From: Sycobia sp. Sy_11
Lineage: Eukaryota; Arthropoda; Insecta; Hymenoptera; Epichrysomallidae
Length of the DNA: 64,000 nucleotides
NCBI GenBank assembly: GCA_018907035.1
Contig: JACCIC010000276.1
Location: 110,001 to 174,000 of the forward strand
Direction of reading: 5' to 3'
Below the pieces are notes generated by a model that searched no databases, was not told where the DNA came from, and saw only the letters and a program-made list of their open reading frames with translations. The stretch's first letter is position 1; each line of letters begins with the position of its first letter. Positions 1 to 9,682 of the stretch are shown here, piece after piece. The position numbers and the translations under genes are program-made.

Positions 1-85
1 AAAAAAACAAATATAATTTGTCGTCACAAACTATATTCAGTATGATTTGGCATACAGAACCATTTTATAAGAGAAGGAGAAAGAA

Positions 86-144
<59 letters not shown>

Positions 145-595
145 CCCACGTAAGAGAAAATAAAATTTACAAAAATCAAAAGATATCCATAAGGTGTGAG
201 TGTAGTGTCAGATTAACCTGAAGAACAAAAAAATATATAGAATTCCAAAGTTGGATGTGTATATTCGTCTGAGCTGGCCGGGTATTAATACTTTAAACGG
301 ACTTCTTTGAGTTGATATTCGTGATGCAAGACGCCACGTAGTGGCCGCTGGTGGAACTGATTATTAAAACCATTAACATAATTTATTGATGAAAGTAAAA
401 TCATTTTCAATAAAAAACATAGCCTATGTCTTTCCCAAGATAATATAGAATCTATATGTCAAATTTCAGAACAATCGGTTCAGTAGTTTTTTCGGTTATG
501 GCGTACAAACAAAAACTCGCTTTGTCTTTATAAATTAGTATGATATGATATGATATGATATGATATGATATGATATGGTATGGTATGATATGATA

Positions 596-598
<3 letters not shown>
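1..598 (+). repeat. Dispersed non-LTR-like 3' module, copy A
   Basis: This segment recurs, in whole or part, near 1981, 5436, 16566, 19440 and 21031. In order it holds a (GA)n tract, a block containing the motif GGTGTGAG, a block with TTGAGTTGATATTCGTGAT, a stretch reading TCAGAACAATCGGTTCAGTAG, and a (TGATA)n tail. The sentence-like block 'aacaatcggttcagtag...acaaacaaaaac' before a short simple-repeat tail is typical of 3' ends of insect non-LTR retrotransposons of the RTE/CR1/Jockey kind; which clade cannot be decided because no reverse transcriptase is attached. The 5' end may lie outside the window. It sits directly upstream of a foldback-like element. Confidence 0.6.
91..140. repeat. (GA)n microsatellite
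   Basis: An uninterrupted GA run inside the dispersed module. The second full copy of the module (19440-20155) has a GA run at the same place but far longer, so the tract belongs to the element and has expanded independently. Confidence 0.95.

Positions 599-631
<33 letters not shown>
539..631. repeat. (TGATA)n tail followed by (TA)n
   Basis: About a dozen TGATA units with a few TGGTA variants, then a pure TA run. The same pentamer tail ends the module copies at 20087-20146 and 21296-21315, so it is best read as the retrotransposon's 3' tail. The TA run marks the junction with the foldback-like element. Confidence 0.85.
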
Positions 632-633
<2 letters not shown>

Positions 634-1745
634 TCACTTCTGCATAAAAAGGCAATGTCCATCGTCTGCTTAAAAAATATGATCTTCGAATACCAACATT
701 TTGATTGAATTTAGTTGGCACCATTACGAAAATATTCACGGTATTTAATTGAAAAAAGGAAAATATACGCAATATGTAATATATATTGTATGTATATTAT
801 ATTGTACATATTATATATACACCTTTTAAATACGGTTTCTACTGAGAAATATTGTATTAGCGTGTACGGGCGGTTGATTATAATATCCCGTTGCCTCAAG
901 ACTATTTATATAGGCAGTTGTGTTGGGACCATAGAATGCGATGTCCATATGCTTCTGAGCGATTTCTGGAAGATTTTATTTATTTGATAAAAACGACATC
1001 CAGGTATGAGGAAAACAACTTCTATGGGAAGATTCGTGTTGAGACGGTAAAAAACGATATCTAGGTCTTTCCGAATGACTTCTACGGGGAGAATTGTGTT
1101 TAGTCGTTAGGAAGCGATGCTAGCTTTCTCGGGAGGACTGTTATTGGGACTATCGTGTTTAGTTGGTAGGAAACGATGTTTAGGTATGTCGGGACAACTT
1201 CTACGGAGAGTTTCGTGTTCGGATGATAGAATGCGATTTCCAGGTGTTATGGAACGACTTCTACGGGGATTGTCGTGTATAGTTGGTGGGAAACAATGTT
1301 CAGGTATGTCAGTATGATTTCTATGAAGAAATTCGTATTCTATCATTCGAACACGCACACTGCCAGTAAGAAGCGTCCCGGGATTTCTGGATATTATATT
1401 CTACCTCCTCAACATAAAACTCTCTATAGCAGTCGTCCCGAGACATATTCTATATTCCGAACATGATACTCTCTGTAAACGTCGTCTCGAGACTCTGATA
1501 CATCTGTTTTTACCGCTCGAACTCAAAAGTACAATTTTCTCCATCGAAGCCGTATTTTTGAAGTGGACGCTACATTGAAGCAGCTTTTTATACAGAAGTG
1601 ACGATAAGTAAATTACGGTCAATTATTTATAGAAACATCAATATTTCTATATAAAGTACTTTTTACTTAAATATTATTGAATTATTTATGAAATCGGTTA
1701 CATTAATATCTCGGGCGAAGCCGGGACGAGGGATGCTAGTGTATA
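632..1745 (+). mobile_element. Foldback-like minisatellite element, copy 1
   Basis: A flank (632-925) leads into about six or seven direct monomers of about 60 bp (roughly 933-1340; monomer starts near 986, 1048, 1107, 1165, 1226 and 1285). The array then turns round: from about 1345 to 1545 the same monomer appears in reverse complement. A shared terminal block follows, ending CGGGACGAGGGATGCTAGT near 1740. Recurrent monomer motifs are CGACTTCTACGGGGAG, TTCGTGTTCGG and ATAGAATGCGAT. Inverted arms made of tandem repeats define Foldback elements in Drosophila. Two other copies (15945-16565, 18396-19276) carry the matching order in the opposite orientation. No coding region is seen. Assignment to the true FB superfamily is inference. 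Confidence 0.6.
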
Positions 1746-1809
1746 TATATATATCAGTATATCACAAATATCACAAATATTTAGTTAATGGCGCATACTG
1801 AAATTGAGA

Positions 1810-1843
1810 CAAAATGCTAAGCCATTGGTGACTTAGCATTTTG
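1810..1843. other. Perfect 12 bp hairpin
   Basis: CAAAATGCTAAG (1810-1821) and CTTAGCATTTTG (1832-1843) are exact reverse complements around a 10 nt loop. The surrounding 1746-1980 has no coding signal. A short stem near an element end recalls Helitron 3' hairpins, but no CTRR terminus is properly placed. Confidence 0.85.
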
Positions 1844-1980
1844 AATGATAACTGACTGCTAAGAGTACTTACTGCTCACGCGCCCGATACTACTTAAGTA
1901 CGCAGGCGATATATGGAATCGACGCTGAACTACGTTTATTATTTCTACCGAATTAAAATACACCACTTATAATATATGTT

Positions 1981-2145
1981 CGCATAATTTATTGATGAAT
2001 GTAAGATGATTTTCAACATAAAACATAGCCTGCCTATGTCCTTCCGAAGATAATATAGAATCTATATGTCAAATTTCAGAACAATTGTTTCAGTGGTTAT
2101 TTGTTTATTGTTTACAAATGTAAATTCGTATGATATGCTGTAAAA
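1981..2145 (+). repeat. Dispersed non-LTR-like 3' module, fragment D
   Basis: This fragment matches the 3' half of copy A (ATAATTTATTGATGAA through TCAGAACAATTGTTTCAG and a TATGATATG remnant of the tail). The GA tract and 5' half are missing. Confidence 0.65.
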
Positions 2146-2638
2146 CTGCAAAGGTAATTGGCAAATCAATTTTAAAGAAAGCATTTGAATAACGAATTTT
2201 GTAATATTAATAAATTGACAATATCAAGAAAGGACTTTATGTTCAATAATATTTTTATACAATCCAATTATAGAAGTAAAATTCATTGGCTTTTTATATC
2301 TTTTTCTGCATGCTCTTAAAACTTGTTGATACGGCGGGAATGCTAGGTTACATGAAAGCAGCAACTTTTATAATTTTCTAGAAAATATTTTTCTACATTT
2401 TCATGTAAAAGGCATGATATATACAAATAAAAATTTGTTTGTAAAATTTACGAAAGAATGTTTAAAAGTATCCCGAAAAGTATAAGTAGAATGTGATCGG
2501 ATATCAGAATCATCCTATGTCATTATCCGCATAAGTAGGATATAATTTCATTACGTAAAAGTTTAACATTTAATTAAGATATTTTCTAAGAACTTTAATC
2601 TGAAAATTAAAAAGTGTTGCGATTATTAAATAATTGGG

Positions 2639-2683
<45 letters not shown>

Positions 2684-2891
2684 TCATCTTATATAAATAT
2701 CACGCGGAGATTGACATTTTATAATTGTCTGACAATTTTTTATAGCTTCTATACATAGAAATAATGGACACATATTTTTTAATAGTTAAAATTAATTATC
2801 TTAGACTATATTGATCTTATTCATGTCGAAGTTTTTCAGTTTACATTTTTATGTAAAATATTGGAAAGTGAATTTTCATTGCTATAAACTT
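2146..2891. other. AT-rich, nothing recognised
   Basis: No open frame of interest and no recognisable element on either strand. It contains a (TA)n run at 2641-2679. Confidence 0.7.
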
Positions 2892-3012
2892 AAAACTTTG
2901 ATTAGAATTGTTTACAAACACATCGTAAACCTCCGGCACTGATTAGCACCGATATTTGGAAGTATAAATAGAGCGACGTTAAATAACATAAAAAAAAACT
3001 TTGATTAGAATT
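2892..3012 (+). mobile_element. 5'-truncated SINE with 18 bp target-site duplication
   Basis: The body (about 2910-2994) is the 3' part of the SINE found in full on the minus strand at 20632-20828; both share GTTTACAAACACATC and ATAAATAGAGCGACGTTAAA before an A-rich tail. It is flanked by exact direct repeats, AAAACTTTGATTAGAATT at 2892-2909 and 2995-3012. The first few A's of the right repeat overlap the tail. A-tail, 5' truncation and a long duplication indicate target-primed reverse transcription by a LINE partner. The tRNA-like head is absent. Confidence 0.85.
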
Positions 3013-3742
3013 TAATTGTTCAGATAATTGTAATAATTGCATCCCTCAAGTGAAATCGATTTTGAAAATACTATTTTAATTTGCTATTCTCATCCATAAA
3101 ATCTACTTTTATTAGATTAGAAATGATTAAATATTTTTAAGTTATGCAGCGCGTGAAATTTGCAAATGACGATTTAGCCAGTTTTAAACATTTATTAAGG
3201 ATATTTAAGCTTTAGACTATCGCCTTTCTATTGTTTAATGTTTAAAATGAAATGTATTAAGTTTAATTAATAATTCACAGTACAATAAAATTTCTCAGAT
3301 TAATTACTAACAATTATTTGTGATTGTGCAGCATACAACTGCTAACAATTAGTAATATTTAAAGTTCTAATAACAATTTTTCAATCCTGCAGCAAAAAAA
3401 AAACTATTTACAAAAAAAATGCAATACAAATGTACGTCTAAAATGCAGTTAAAAAACTAAAAAACTTCTAAACTAATTTACAAACCTTGGTTTAAATATA
3501 TTTACAAGAAATATATATTATTTTTTTATATTTTAATGGCAATTATTTTAGAACTGTTTTTGCTGTTATGGATACCTAGAGAAGAATTAGAACAATGTAC
3601 ATCTACAAATCATTATGAAAGAATAATACAAAACAGAGTAGATGTATGTAATATTTAGTTAGACATATATGATATCTCAATCTAACTAGTTTAAAATTCG
3701 AACAAAACTCTGCATCTTTATCTTGTTCTTCTTGATGCTTTA
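3013..3742. other. AT-rich, nothing recognised
   Basis: A very A+T-rich stretch with homopolymer A and T runs. No coding or element signal seen. Confidence 0.7.
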
Positions 3743-3980
3743 AATTCATAAATATTTCTATTGATCTTACAGTCAAATTAAATAAATTAACATTAATACA
3801 TAACAATATCAATATATAATTAATTGAAAATTATAATGACAGACAGGCTGTCCCTGTTTAAAATAATTCCCGTAGACTAATCTGAAAAAAAAATATTATC
3901 TGAAAAATTTCTTTATTAGTAAAATGCAATATGATTGTCCCCACCACCTTTACCTAATTGAAGATCTGCTGCAGTTGTCC
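3743..3980 (-). mobile_element. Penelope-like element terminal fragment, copy 5
   Basis: Read on the minus strand it begins GGACAA at 3980 and continues through CTTCAATTAGGTAAAGG. It then has a GT...AG segment of 72 nt (3953 to 3882), ATTAGTCTACGGG, a degraded version of the family's inverted repeat, and the terminal motif ACTGTAAGATCAATAG. It contains no coding sequence. The 5' limit coincides with the position where the hammerhead motif of intact copies is predicted to cleave. An extra ~9 nt lies between GGACAA and TCTTCAATTAG compared with other copies. Confidence 0.75.
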
Positions 3981-4797
3981 ATTATGATTTATATAATTTT
4001 TTAAATAAATTTGAATGTAGATGAGAGATTCATATTTATATCTATATTAGAATATTTTTAAACAATATATATATATATATATATATCTACGTAATATTGA
4101 AAGGTAAGTACTGGTAAAGAAGAAAGTAGATGGATTTGGAGTATATGTATGGTCTTCCATGAACGACTTGTTATTATGCCAACGCTAGGACGCAGGAGCT
4201 ACTTTTCTAGAAACACACCCTCACAATTAAACCAAAAACTAATGGTCGGGAGCGAAAAAATCGGTGTGCACATAGCTCCAATACAACCGGATACGATATA
4301 TCTCTCCTTCTCCCACTGCCTCGTCCTTTCTCCACTGTACGCGGGTGTCGAAAAAATGGCGCGCGCGCGACTCTTACGACAATCACACGCTCGGTATGCG
4401 CGTAAATATACACATGCGCCAGCGCACGCGCGCTTATGTGTCTATCGGCGCGTGGGACCGTTATCACGAAAAACGATAAAAGGGAATGTTGCAGCCGTGC
4501 GTAATCACGCCTACATGCGCCACACGCCAATGCACTTGCGCGCGCCTTTACGCCTTTGAGCGCGCGCGCGGCGATGATAATAATAATCTTCCGCATAGGA
4601 CGAAAGACTCTGCGAGCCAATTCATTAATGCCCGGCACTGTTCTCTTTTTCCCTCAGCTACTTTATATCCTCGTATTATCTCGGTTTTATTATTGTCTTC
4701 TTTTTAGTCTTCTTTTTTCTCTCATCATCTTATTTTATTATTTTTTCATTCTTCCTCAGCGCCATGCAAACGATCGCAAAAGTATAGGTTGCAGTAC

Positions 4798-4849
<52 letters not shown>

Positions 4850-5435
4850 TTTCCCCCTTTTCGCACTTTCATCGCATGCCCCCCTCCAGTTTCTTAATTT
4901 TTTTTTATTCTTTGCCTCGGGTTTACAAGACACCGACGAGAATGCTTTAAACAAATGCACTGTTTACTTAAATAATTGACCGCTCACGTTTTGAGACTGT
5001 TCTCTTTCGTCACGGAAAAATGCGCACGGAATCAACCGTTCGAGTTTCACTTGAAAGAAATATTGATTTTTAAAAACACACATGCGCCAAAGGTCTTATT
5101 TACATAGAATTATGTCAATTTCTCAACCTTTGGAGTAGAATTATTTAATGCATAATTAATATTTATTGACTGACACTTAAGAAGTCAAATCCGAATGGAA
5201 AAGATAATTTAGTACCCAGAAGACTAAATTAATTATAAAATGATGTTATTCATTTTTGATTAATTAAATTATTGCCTGCTAGCTTTAATAATGAAACAAA
5301 TATGAAAAGTGAGCCCTCAATATTTGAAGATTTTTTGTATGCGTTACATTAGGAAATTTCAGGCACTGATTTTCATATTAAAGTAACTAAACTGCAAACC
5401 AGAAAACATAAGTTATGTTGATTAGGTAGCTTAAA
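3981..5435. other. Intergenic: CpG-rich island and (TA)n
   Basis: Positions about 4145-4790 form an abruptly GC/CpG-rich island (runs such as GCGCGCGCG) with fortuitous open frames on both strands, none resembling a known protein. A (TA)n run follows at 4798-4846. The remainder is AT-rich. The island could be regulatory or a non-coding exon; nothing proves it. Confidence 0.5.
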
Positions 5436-5640
5436 GTTCAAAGGGTTTGAGATCTTCATAAGGCGTGAGAGTAGTGTCGATTAACCTGACGAACAGAAAG
5501 GATAATACCGACTAACGTCACACCTTCTTTAGGATATGGGTTCCACAGTTAGATATGACCATTTAACTGAGCTGCTATTAGTTCCCTGTTTTCTAGCTGC
5601 AGCGACGCCGACGCCATCAGAGATATCAGAGGTAAGTAAC
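5436..5640 (+). repeat. Dispersed module fragment F, upstream of R1 element
   Basis: ATCTTCATAAGGCGTGAGAG and GATTAACCTGACGAAC match the second block of copy A, followed by a variant of the block around TTGGATGTG. Homology fades near 5590. It abuts the 5' region of the R1-clade element, so it may be the host sequence into which that element inserted. Confidence 0.45.
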
Positions 5641-6014
5641 CCGCAAGTCGGGTTTTAATATATATATGTCAATTCTTTGGAGAATTAAACCTCGATGAAA
5701 TACGTTAAATTTTCACATTTCGTATTTCGCTATAGGCACATATAAACAATGCGGATTGACTGATGAAGGTACTCGGATGTGAGGGGTTTACAGTCGATCA
5801 CATTTTATACTAACACATAAGCCGTCTATTTCGCACAGTTACACACACACACACACACCCGTGTGGAGTTTTGTTGCTTTCTCCCATCTGGCGCCTCCCC
5901 AGGTTGCGGATAGGGGATGGCTCGCTACAATTTGTAGAGGGCACTGAGGAAATAAAATACTCAGGGCGGACAGAAAAAGTTAATAGCGAGGGCGTCCCGA
6001 ATTGAAGGTCAATT

Positions 6015-7400
6015 ATGATTAATGTTTGGTATAAGCAAGGTATAAACAAGGAAGTAACTACGGCAAGACCGGTCAATCTCCTCACTGATTCCGATAGAGT
6101 GCAAGCCTCTATGGTCGGTGGTAGCCCCTCGGATTCTGGGGAGGGCAAATCAAACATCATCATAGACAGTACATTGAATACTAAGGAAGATGCCATGATG
6201 GATCAAGTCGATAGTATTTCTGCTCGAGAAATTTCTATCACGTGCAGAAACAATCATCTGGAGCGACTTGGAGAGAAGATCGACCAACTGTTCGATTTTG
6301 TGAAAGATAGGCATAACGTGCACAAGACCATTAAGGATCTTGCTCGTTCTATTAATGCTTCATACAAATGCATCAGTATGGCAGAGGATGATCTGTTGCA
6401 GTATCACCGTCTCGGTACTCATGAAATGGTAACTCAGACTATGCCGAGTCTACGCTCTGATACCAAACGAAGCGCAGCCGAAGGAATAGAGTCCACTCCT
6501 AAAACAGTAGGTAGTAAAAAGACAAAAGAACCATCACTGGGCTCAAGGAGGCCATCAGAATCAGTTGGAATACCTACAAGGAAGTCTGAGGCCAAAGAAA
6601 ATTAATGGCAGACCATCAAGCGCGCAAGAAGCCCAAAGGCAAAGATAAGGAATTACCTAGTGCATGCAGGCTTAGTGGACGAAATAGACCTAATTCTATC
6701 TTGATTAAGACCAATGAAGGAGTTACATACGTAGAGGCACTGCGTCAAATAAAGAATGACCCGGAGTTATCTCATGTGAAGAATGAAGTCAACAGGATAC
6801 GCAGAAATGCAAGCGGTGCCCTGGTACTTCAGTTAGAACGGACAGTCAAAAATTCATATGAGTTGGCTGGCATTGTTGAAACTAAGGTTGGCCATAGCGC
6901 ATTCGCTTCGGTCCTGACTAATCTTATTACTTTGGAGATTAAAGATATAGATGAGATCACTACAAAGGATGAAGTATTAGAGGCTCTGAAAACACACCTC
7001 GAGCTAAAGGAGACTAACCTACTAATCGCTCGTTCCTTGCGGCAAGGTTATGGGGGTACTCAGACGGCGGTGGTGTCTGTACCATATAGCCACGCAGCTG
7101 AGTTACTACGTGCAGGGCATGTTCGAATCGGATGGGTCAGCTGCAGAGTTCGAAAAAAAAACAGAAATAAAGCGCTGCATCAGGTGTTGGCAGATTGGCC
7201 ATTTAGTGTCCGTGTGCTCGGGCCCTGACAGAACTAAACTTTGCAGGCACTGCGGTGGAAAAGACCATCCATCCAAGCTGTGTGTAAACGGGCCCTGTTG
7301 TTTACTCTGTAAATGTGAAGGAAAAAAGGAGATTAACCACCCAGCATACAGCTATAAGTGCCCGATCACTGTGGAGTTTTTAAACAGACATAAAACATGA
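6015..7400 (+). pseudogene. R1-clade ORF1 (gag-like, zinc-knuckle) with two frameshifts
   Basis: Three overlapping frames cover a span of 462 codons, a normal size for R1-clade ORF1. The first (6015-6605) is a polar N-terminal region ending at a TAATG stop/start. The second (6605-7228) holds the conserved middle region (SILIKTNEGVTYVEALR, NRIRRNASGALVLQLE). The third returns to the first frame and supplies three nucleic-acid-binding knuckles: CIRCWQIGHLVSVC, CRHCGGKDHPSKLC, and a longer CX2C...HX5C. The second shift falls in an A9 run near 7153-7161, which could be replication slippage, decay or a sequencing error. The protein binds element RNA in ribonucleoprotein particles in related LINEs. 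The two shifts cancel, so ORF2 keeps its normal overlap. Confidence 0.8.
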
Positions 7401-9118
7401 GAATACTCCAACTAAATACCAACCATTGCGCAGCAGCTCATGATCTGCTGAAACAGACAATAAGGGAGCTAAGAATAGACATTGCTGTAATCTCCGAACC
7501 ATATTGTGACAGGATCAGACCACAGCGCTGGATAAGTGACACAAGCAATAGAGCTGCCCTCTGGATTGGTCAAAATAGGCAGGTACTAAAGCAGTCGAGT
7601 CATCGGAGCGAATTGATATCCTGGGCTAAAATACAAGAAATATACGTCTTTAGTGTATATGCTCCTCCAAGCTTGACGGACAAGCAGTTTGAAATCTTTG
7701 TAGCTAAATTAGTTGATGAAGCCATGGACAAGAAACCATTATTAATCGCTGGCGATTTTAACGCGTGGTCCACAGCCTGGGGAAGCGCTTCAACATATAA
7801 CAGAGGTAGTATGCTGCTTGATGGCCTTAATTCTCTTCAACTCCACGTGGTTAATAAGGGATTTGAATCCACTTTCATTTGGGTTGATAAACAATCAGTC
7901 ATTGATGTAACATTCGCCAGTGATGACTTGATTCAGCGGATCCTTAATTGGAGAGTAAGCGACCTTTACACCCACAGTGATCACAGGGCGATCTTGTACG
8001 AGATTGCAGAGAAGAAAGTAAAGAACAAGTGCAATGAGTGGATGCCCACACGGAAATGGAACATCAGATCGCTAGACTGTGAAGTGTTCGCCACTATAAT
8101 ATCAGAAGAGCGTTTAAAATATGGTGCACCAGGCCATCTGGCAAATACACTCATGAAGCATATCTCTGAAGCATGTGATGCATCGATGACTAGGACTAAG
8201 AGCGGATTTAAACATCGTCAATCTGTCTACTGGTGGACAAATGAAATTGCAGAATTGCGCAAACAATGTCATCGCGCACGTAGACTTGCCCAAAGAGCCC
8301 GCACCCATCGTGATACGTTTAATAGTTTACTTAAAGAAGCACAAAGAGCGCTTGTCAAGGCCATTAAGGCAAGCAAGCGTCGATGCTGGCTTGAACTGTG
8401 TGCAGAGGCCAACAATGACTTATGGGGACGACCATACAAAACAGTCATGGCACGATTGAGTAGGGCACCAATAGAACCCACTAACACGGTATTGATTGAT
8501 AAGATTGTTTTCGCTCTCTTTCCCAATGACACCCGTGGAACTGTACTGCGCACGCAACACTCTGACGATATACCTCCTATAACAGAAATGGAGCTACATA
8601 ATGCTTACGCTAAGACCAGAGACAATGCTGCCCCTGGCCCTGATGGTATCCCTAATGCGGCAGTTAAGTTGGCGATACAGAAGAATCCAGCTGTATTTCT
8701 AAAAGTATATAATGCTTGTCTTCTTGAGGGTATTTTTCCTGATTGCTGGAAAACTCAAAGGTTAGTCCTGTTACCTAAGGGCAATAAGCCACTTGATGAT
8801 CCTTCATCATACAGGCCATTGTGTATGCTCGATTCGGTAGGTATAATATTTGAAAAAATAATATGTAGTCGACTGGAAGCATTCACTGAAGGATTGCACG
8901 GCTTATCCTCACGCCAATTTGGATTTCGGAAATCAAAATCAACAGTCGCTGCCATTAAACTGGTAGTGTGTATCGCAAGAAATGCAATCAGTGGTAAGAG
9001 ATGGAAAGGTGGCGCTAAACAGTATTATGTCATTGTCACTTCAGATGGCGCGTTGAGGATTTCACAACCGCCGGGTTCGATAACAGTAGGCTATGCCGAC
9101 GATATCGCACTAGTAGTG
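7397..9118 (+). pseudogene. R1-clade ORF2: endonuclease-reverse transcriptase, internally deleted and truncated
   Basis: The open frame runs from ATG 7397 and reads on a few codons past the element end to a stop at 9155-9157. The endonuclease (residues 1-200) keeps its catalytic signatures: QLNTNH near residue 5, ISEPY with Glu34, GDFNAWST with Asp120 and Asn122, IDVTF with Asp170, and SDH at 194-196. The reverse transcriptase begins with AAPGPDGIP (411-419), then SSYRPLCMLDSVG and SSRQFGFRKSKST. After YYVIVT (about 548) the sequence jumps to SDGALRI and SITVGYADD (562-569). Motif A with its first catalytic Asp, and motif B, are therefore lost in frame, while the YADD box remains. Such a polymerase should be inactive. 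It is cut off after ALVV at the junction with Penelope-like DNA. Confidence 0.9.
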
Positions 9119-9128
9119 CTATTTATGC

Positions 9129-9455
9129 TTAAAATCAGGAGTTGTTTACAAGATTAATTGCATGGATTGTGATAAATACTATATCGGATAAACAGGTAGA
9201 TATTTAAAAAAGAGAATTTATGAAGATAAATATAGTTTGCGTAGCTCACATATTACTTCCGATTTAAAAGAGCATTGTTTAAAGTTTTTACATTCTTTTG
9301 ATTTTGTGAATGTGGATATTTTGGAACATGGTATTAATAATAAGTATCAAAGGGAGAGTCTTGAAAGTATTCACATTTCCAGGAATCGAAATAATGTGAA
9401 TTTAATGCTAGAGTCTGGTAGATTGGACAGTGTTTATCATTCCGTATTAAATTGA
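9129..9455 (+). pseudogene. PLE GIY-YIG endonuclease domain with in-frame stop
   Basis: The frame reads GVVYKINCMDCDKYYIG, a stop at 9189-9191, then TGRYLKKRIYED, and runs to a TGA at 9453-9455. It has the GIY-like block (GVVYKI), the CX2C typical of PLE endonucleases, the YIG block, and the downstream Arg where the family has QTxRxLxxRxxEH. The stop replaces an expected Gln codon (CAA to TAA). The C-terminal part (ESLESIHISRNRNNVNLMLE) contains the Glu usually needed for metal binding. The frame is otherwise open, so decay seems recent. In PLEs this domain nicks target DNA. The preceding reverse transcriptase is lost at the R1 junction. Confidence 0.85.
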
Positions 9456-9556
9456 TTGGTTTTGGACAATTTGTGTAGAGGAGGAATTTAGATTTAATTT
9501 ACTAAATTTGGTGGCGGGGATGGGTATATATAGATTAGAATATAAGGTTTAGTTTA

Positions 9557-9596
9557 GTCCCTGATGAGGAGCCGTAGCGAGCTGGAAACGTTGGAT
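9557..9596 (+). ncRNA. Hammerhead-ribozyme-like motif, PLE copy 1
   Basis: The core CUGAUGA (9561-9567) and GAAAC (9585-9589) are present. The predicted stem III is the minimal ACGU (AC/GU), followed by U17 at 9592, with cleavage predicted between 9592 and 9593. Stem I would be GUCC with GGAU (GGAC in other copies). Stem II is GAGC with GCUG, one pair worse than in copy 3. One extra nucleotide sits between A9 and stem II. Hammerheads with tiny palindromic stem III, thought to act as dimers, are known for PLEs. Activity of this copy is doubtful because of the weakened stems. Confidence 0.6.
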
Positions 9597-9610
9597 AAGT
9601 CTTCAATTAG

Positions 9611-9682
9611 GTAAGGGTGTTGGGGACAGTCAGACTGCACTTTACTAACAAAGAATTTTTTCAGTTAATATTTTATTTTCAG
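9611..9682 (+). other. 72 nt intron-like segment in PLE
   Basis: The donor is AG|GTAAGG, a perfect TACTAAC branch-point box lies at 9643-9649, and the acceptor is TTTTCAG|ATTAG. A nearer CAG at 9662-9664 is an alternative acceptor. The same 72 nt length occurs in the copies at 31208-31279, 35551-35622 and 3953-3882 (minus). Introns retained in genomic PLE copies are established for this superfamily. Confidence 0.65.

Larger units (their letters stand above)
5641..9118 (+). mobile_element. R1-clade non-LTR retrotransposon, 3'-truncated
   Basis: A two-ORF LINE: a 5' untranslated region (about 5641-6014), a gag-like ORF1 with C-terminal zinc knuckles, and an ORF2 with apurinic-type endonuclease then reverse transcriptase. 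ORF1 and ORF2 overlap at ATGA (7397-7400), as is common in this clade. The element stops just after the YADD motif, and Penelope-like sequence follows at once. The thumb, C-terminal cysteine motif and 3' UTR are missing. No 28S rRNA flank is visible, so this is not a canonical rDNA R1 insertion. The exact 5' boundary is uncertain. It is defective: frameshifts in ORF1, an internal deletion in the reverse transcriptase, and 3' truncation. Confidence 0.85.

Noticed and set aside
925..1545. CRISPR-like array
   Set aside because: Monomers are contiguous, diverged tandem repeats in a eukaryotic genome with no unique spacers.
1790..1870. Helitron 3' terminus
   Set aside because: The hairpin is right in style, but no CTRR|T terminus lies at the usual distance, and no 5' TC end or helicase sequence is seen.
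4149..4638. Overlapping ~140-codon frames on both strands
   Set aside because: They mirror each other across a CpG-rich island, a common artefact, and match no known protein.
5641..9118. Canonical rDNA-inserted R1
   Set aside because: No 28S rRNA sequence flanks the element, and the 5' neighbour is another dispersed repeat.
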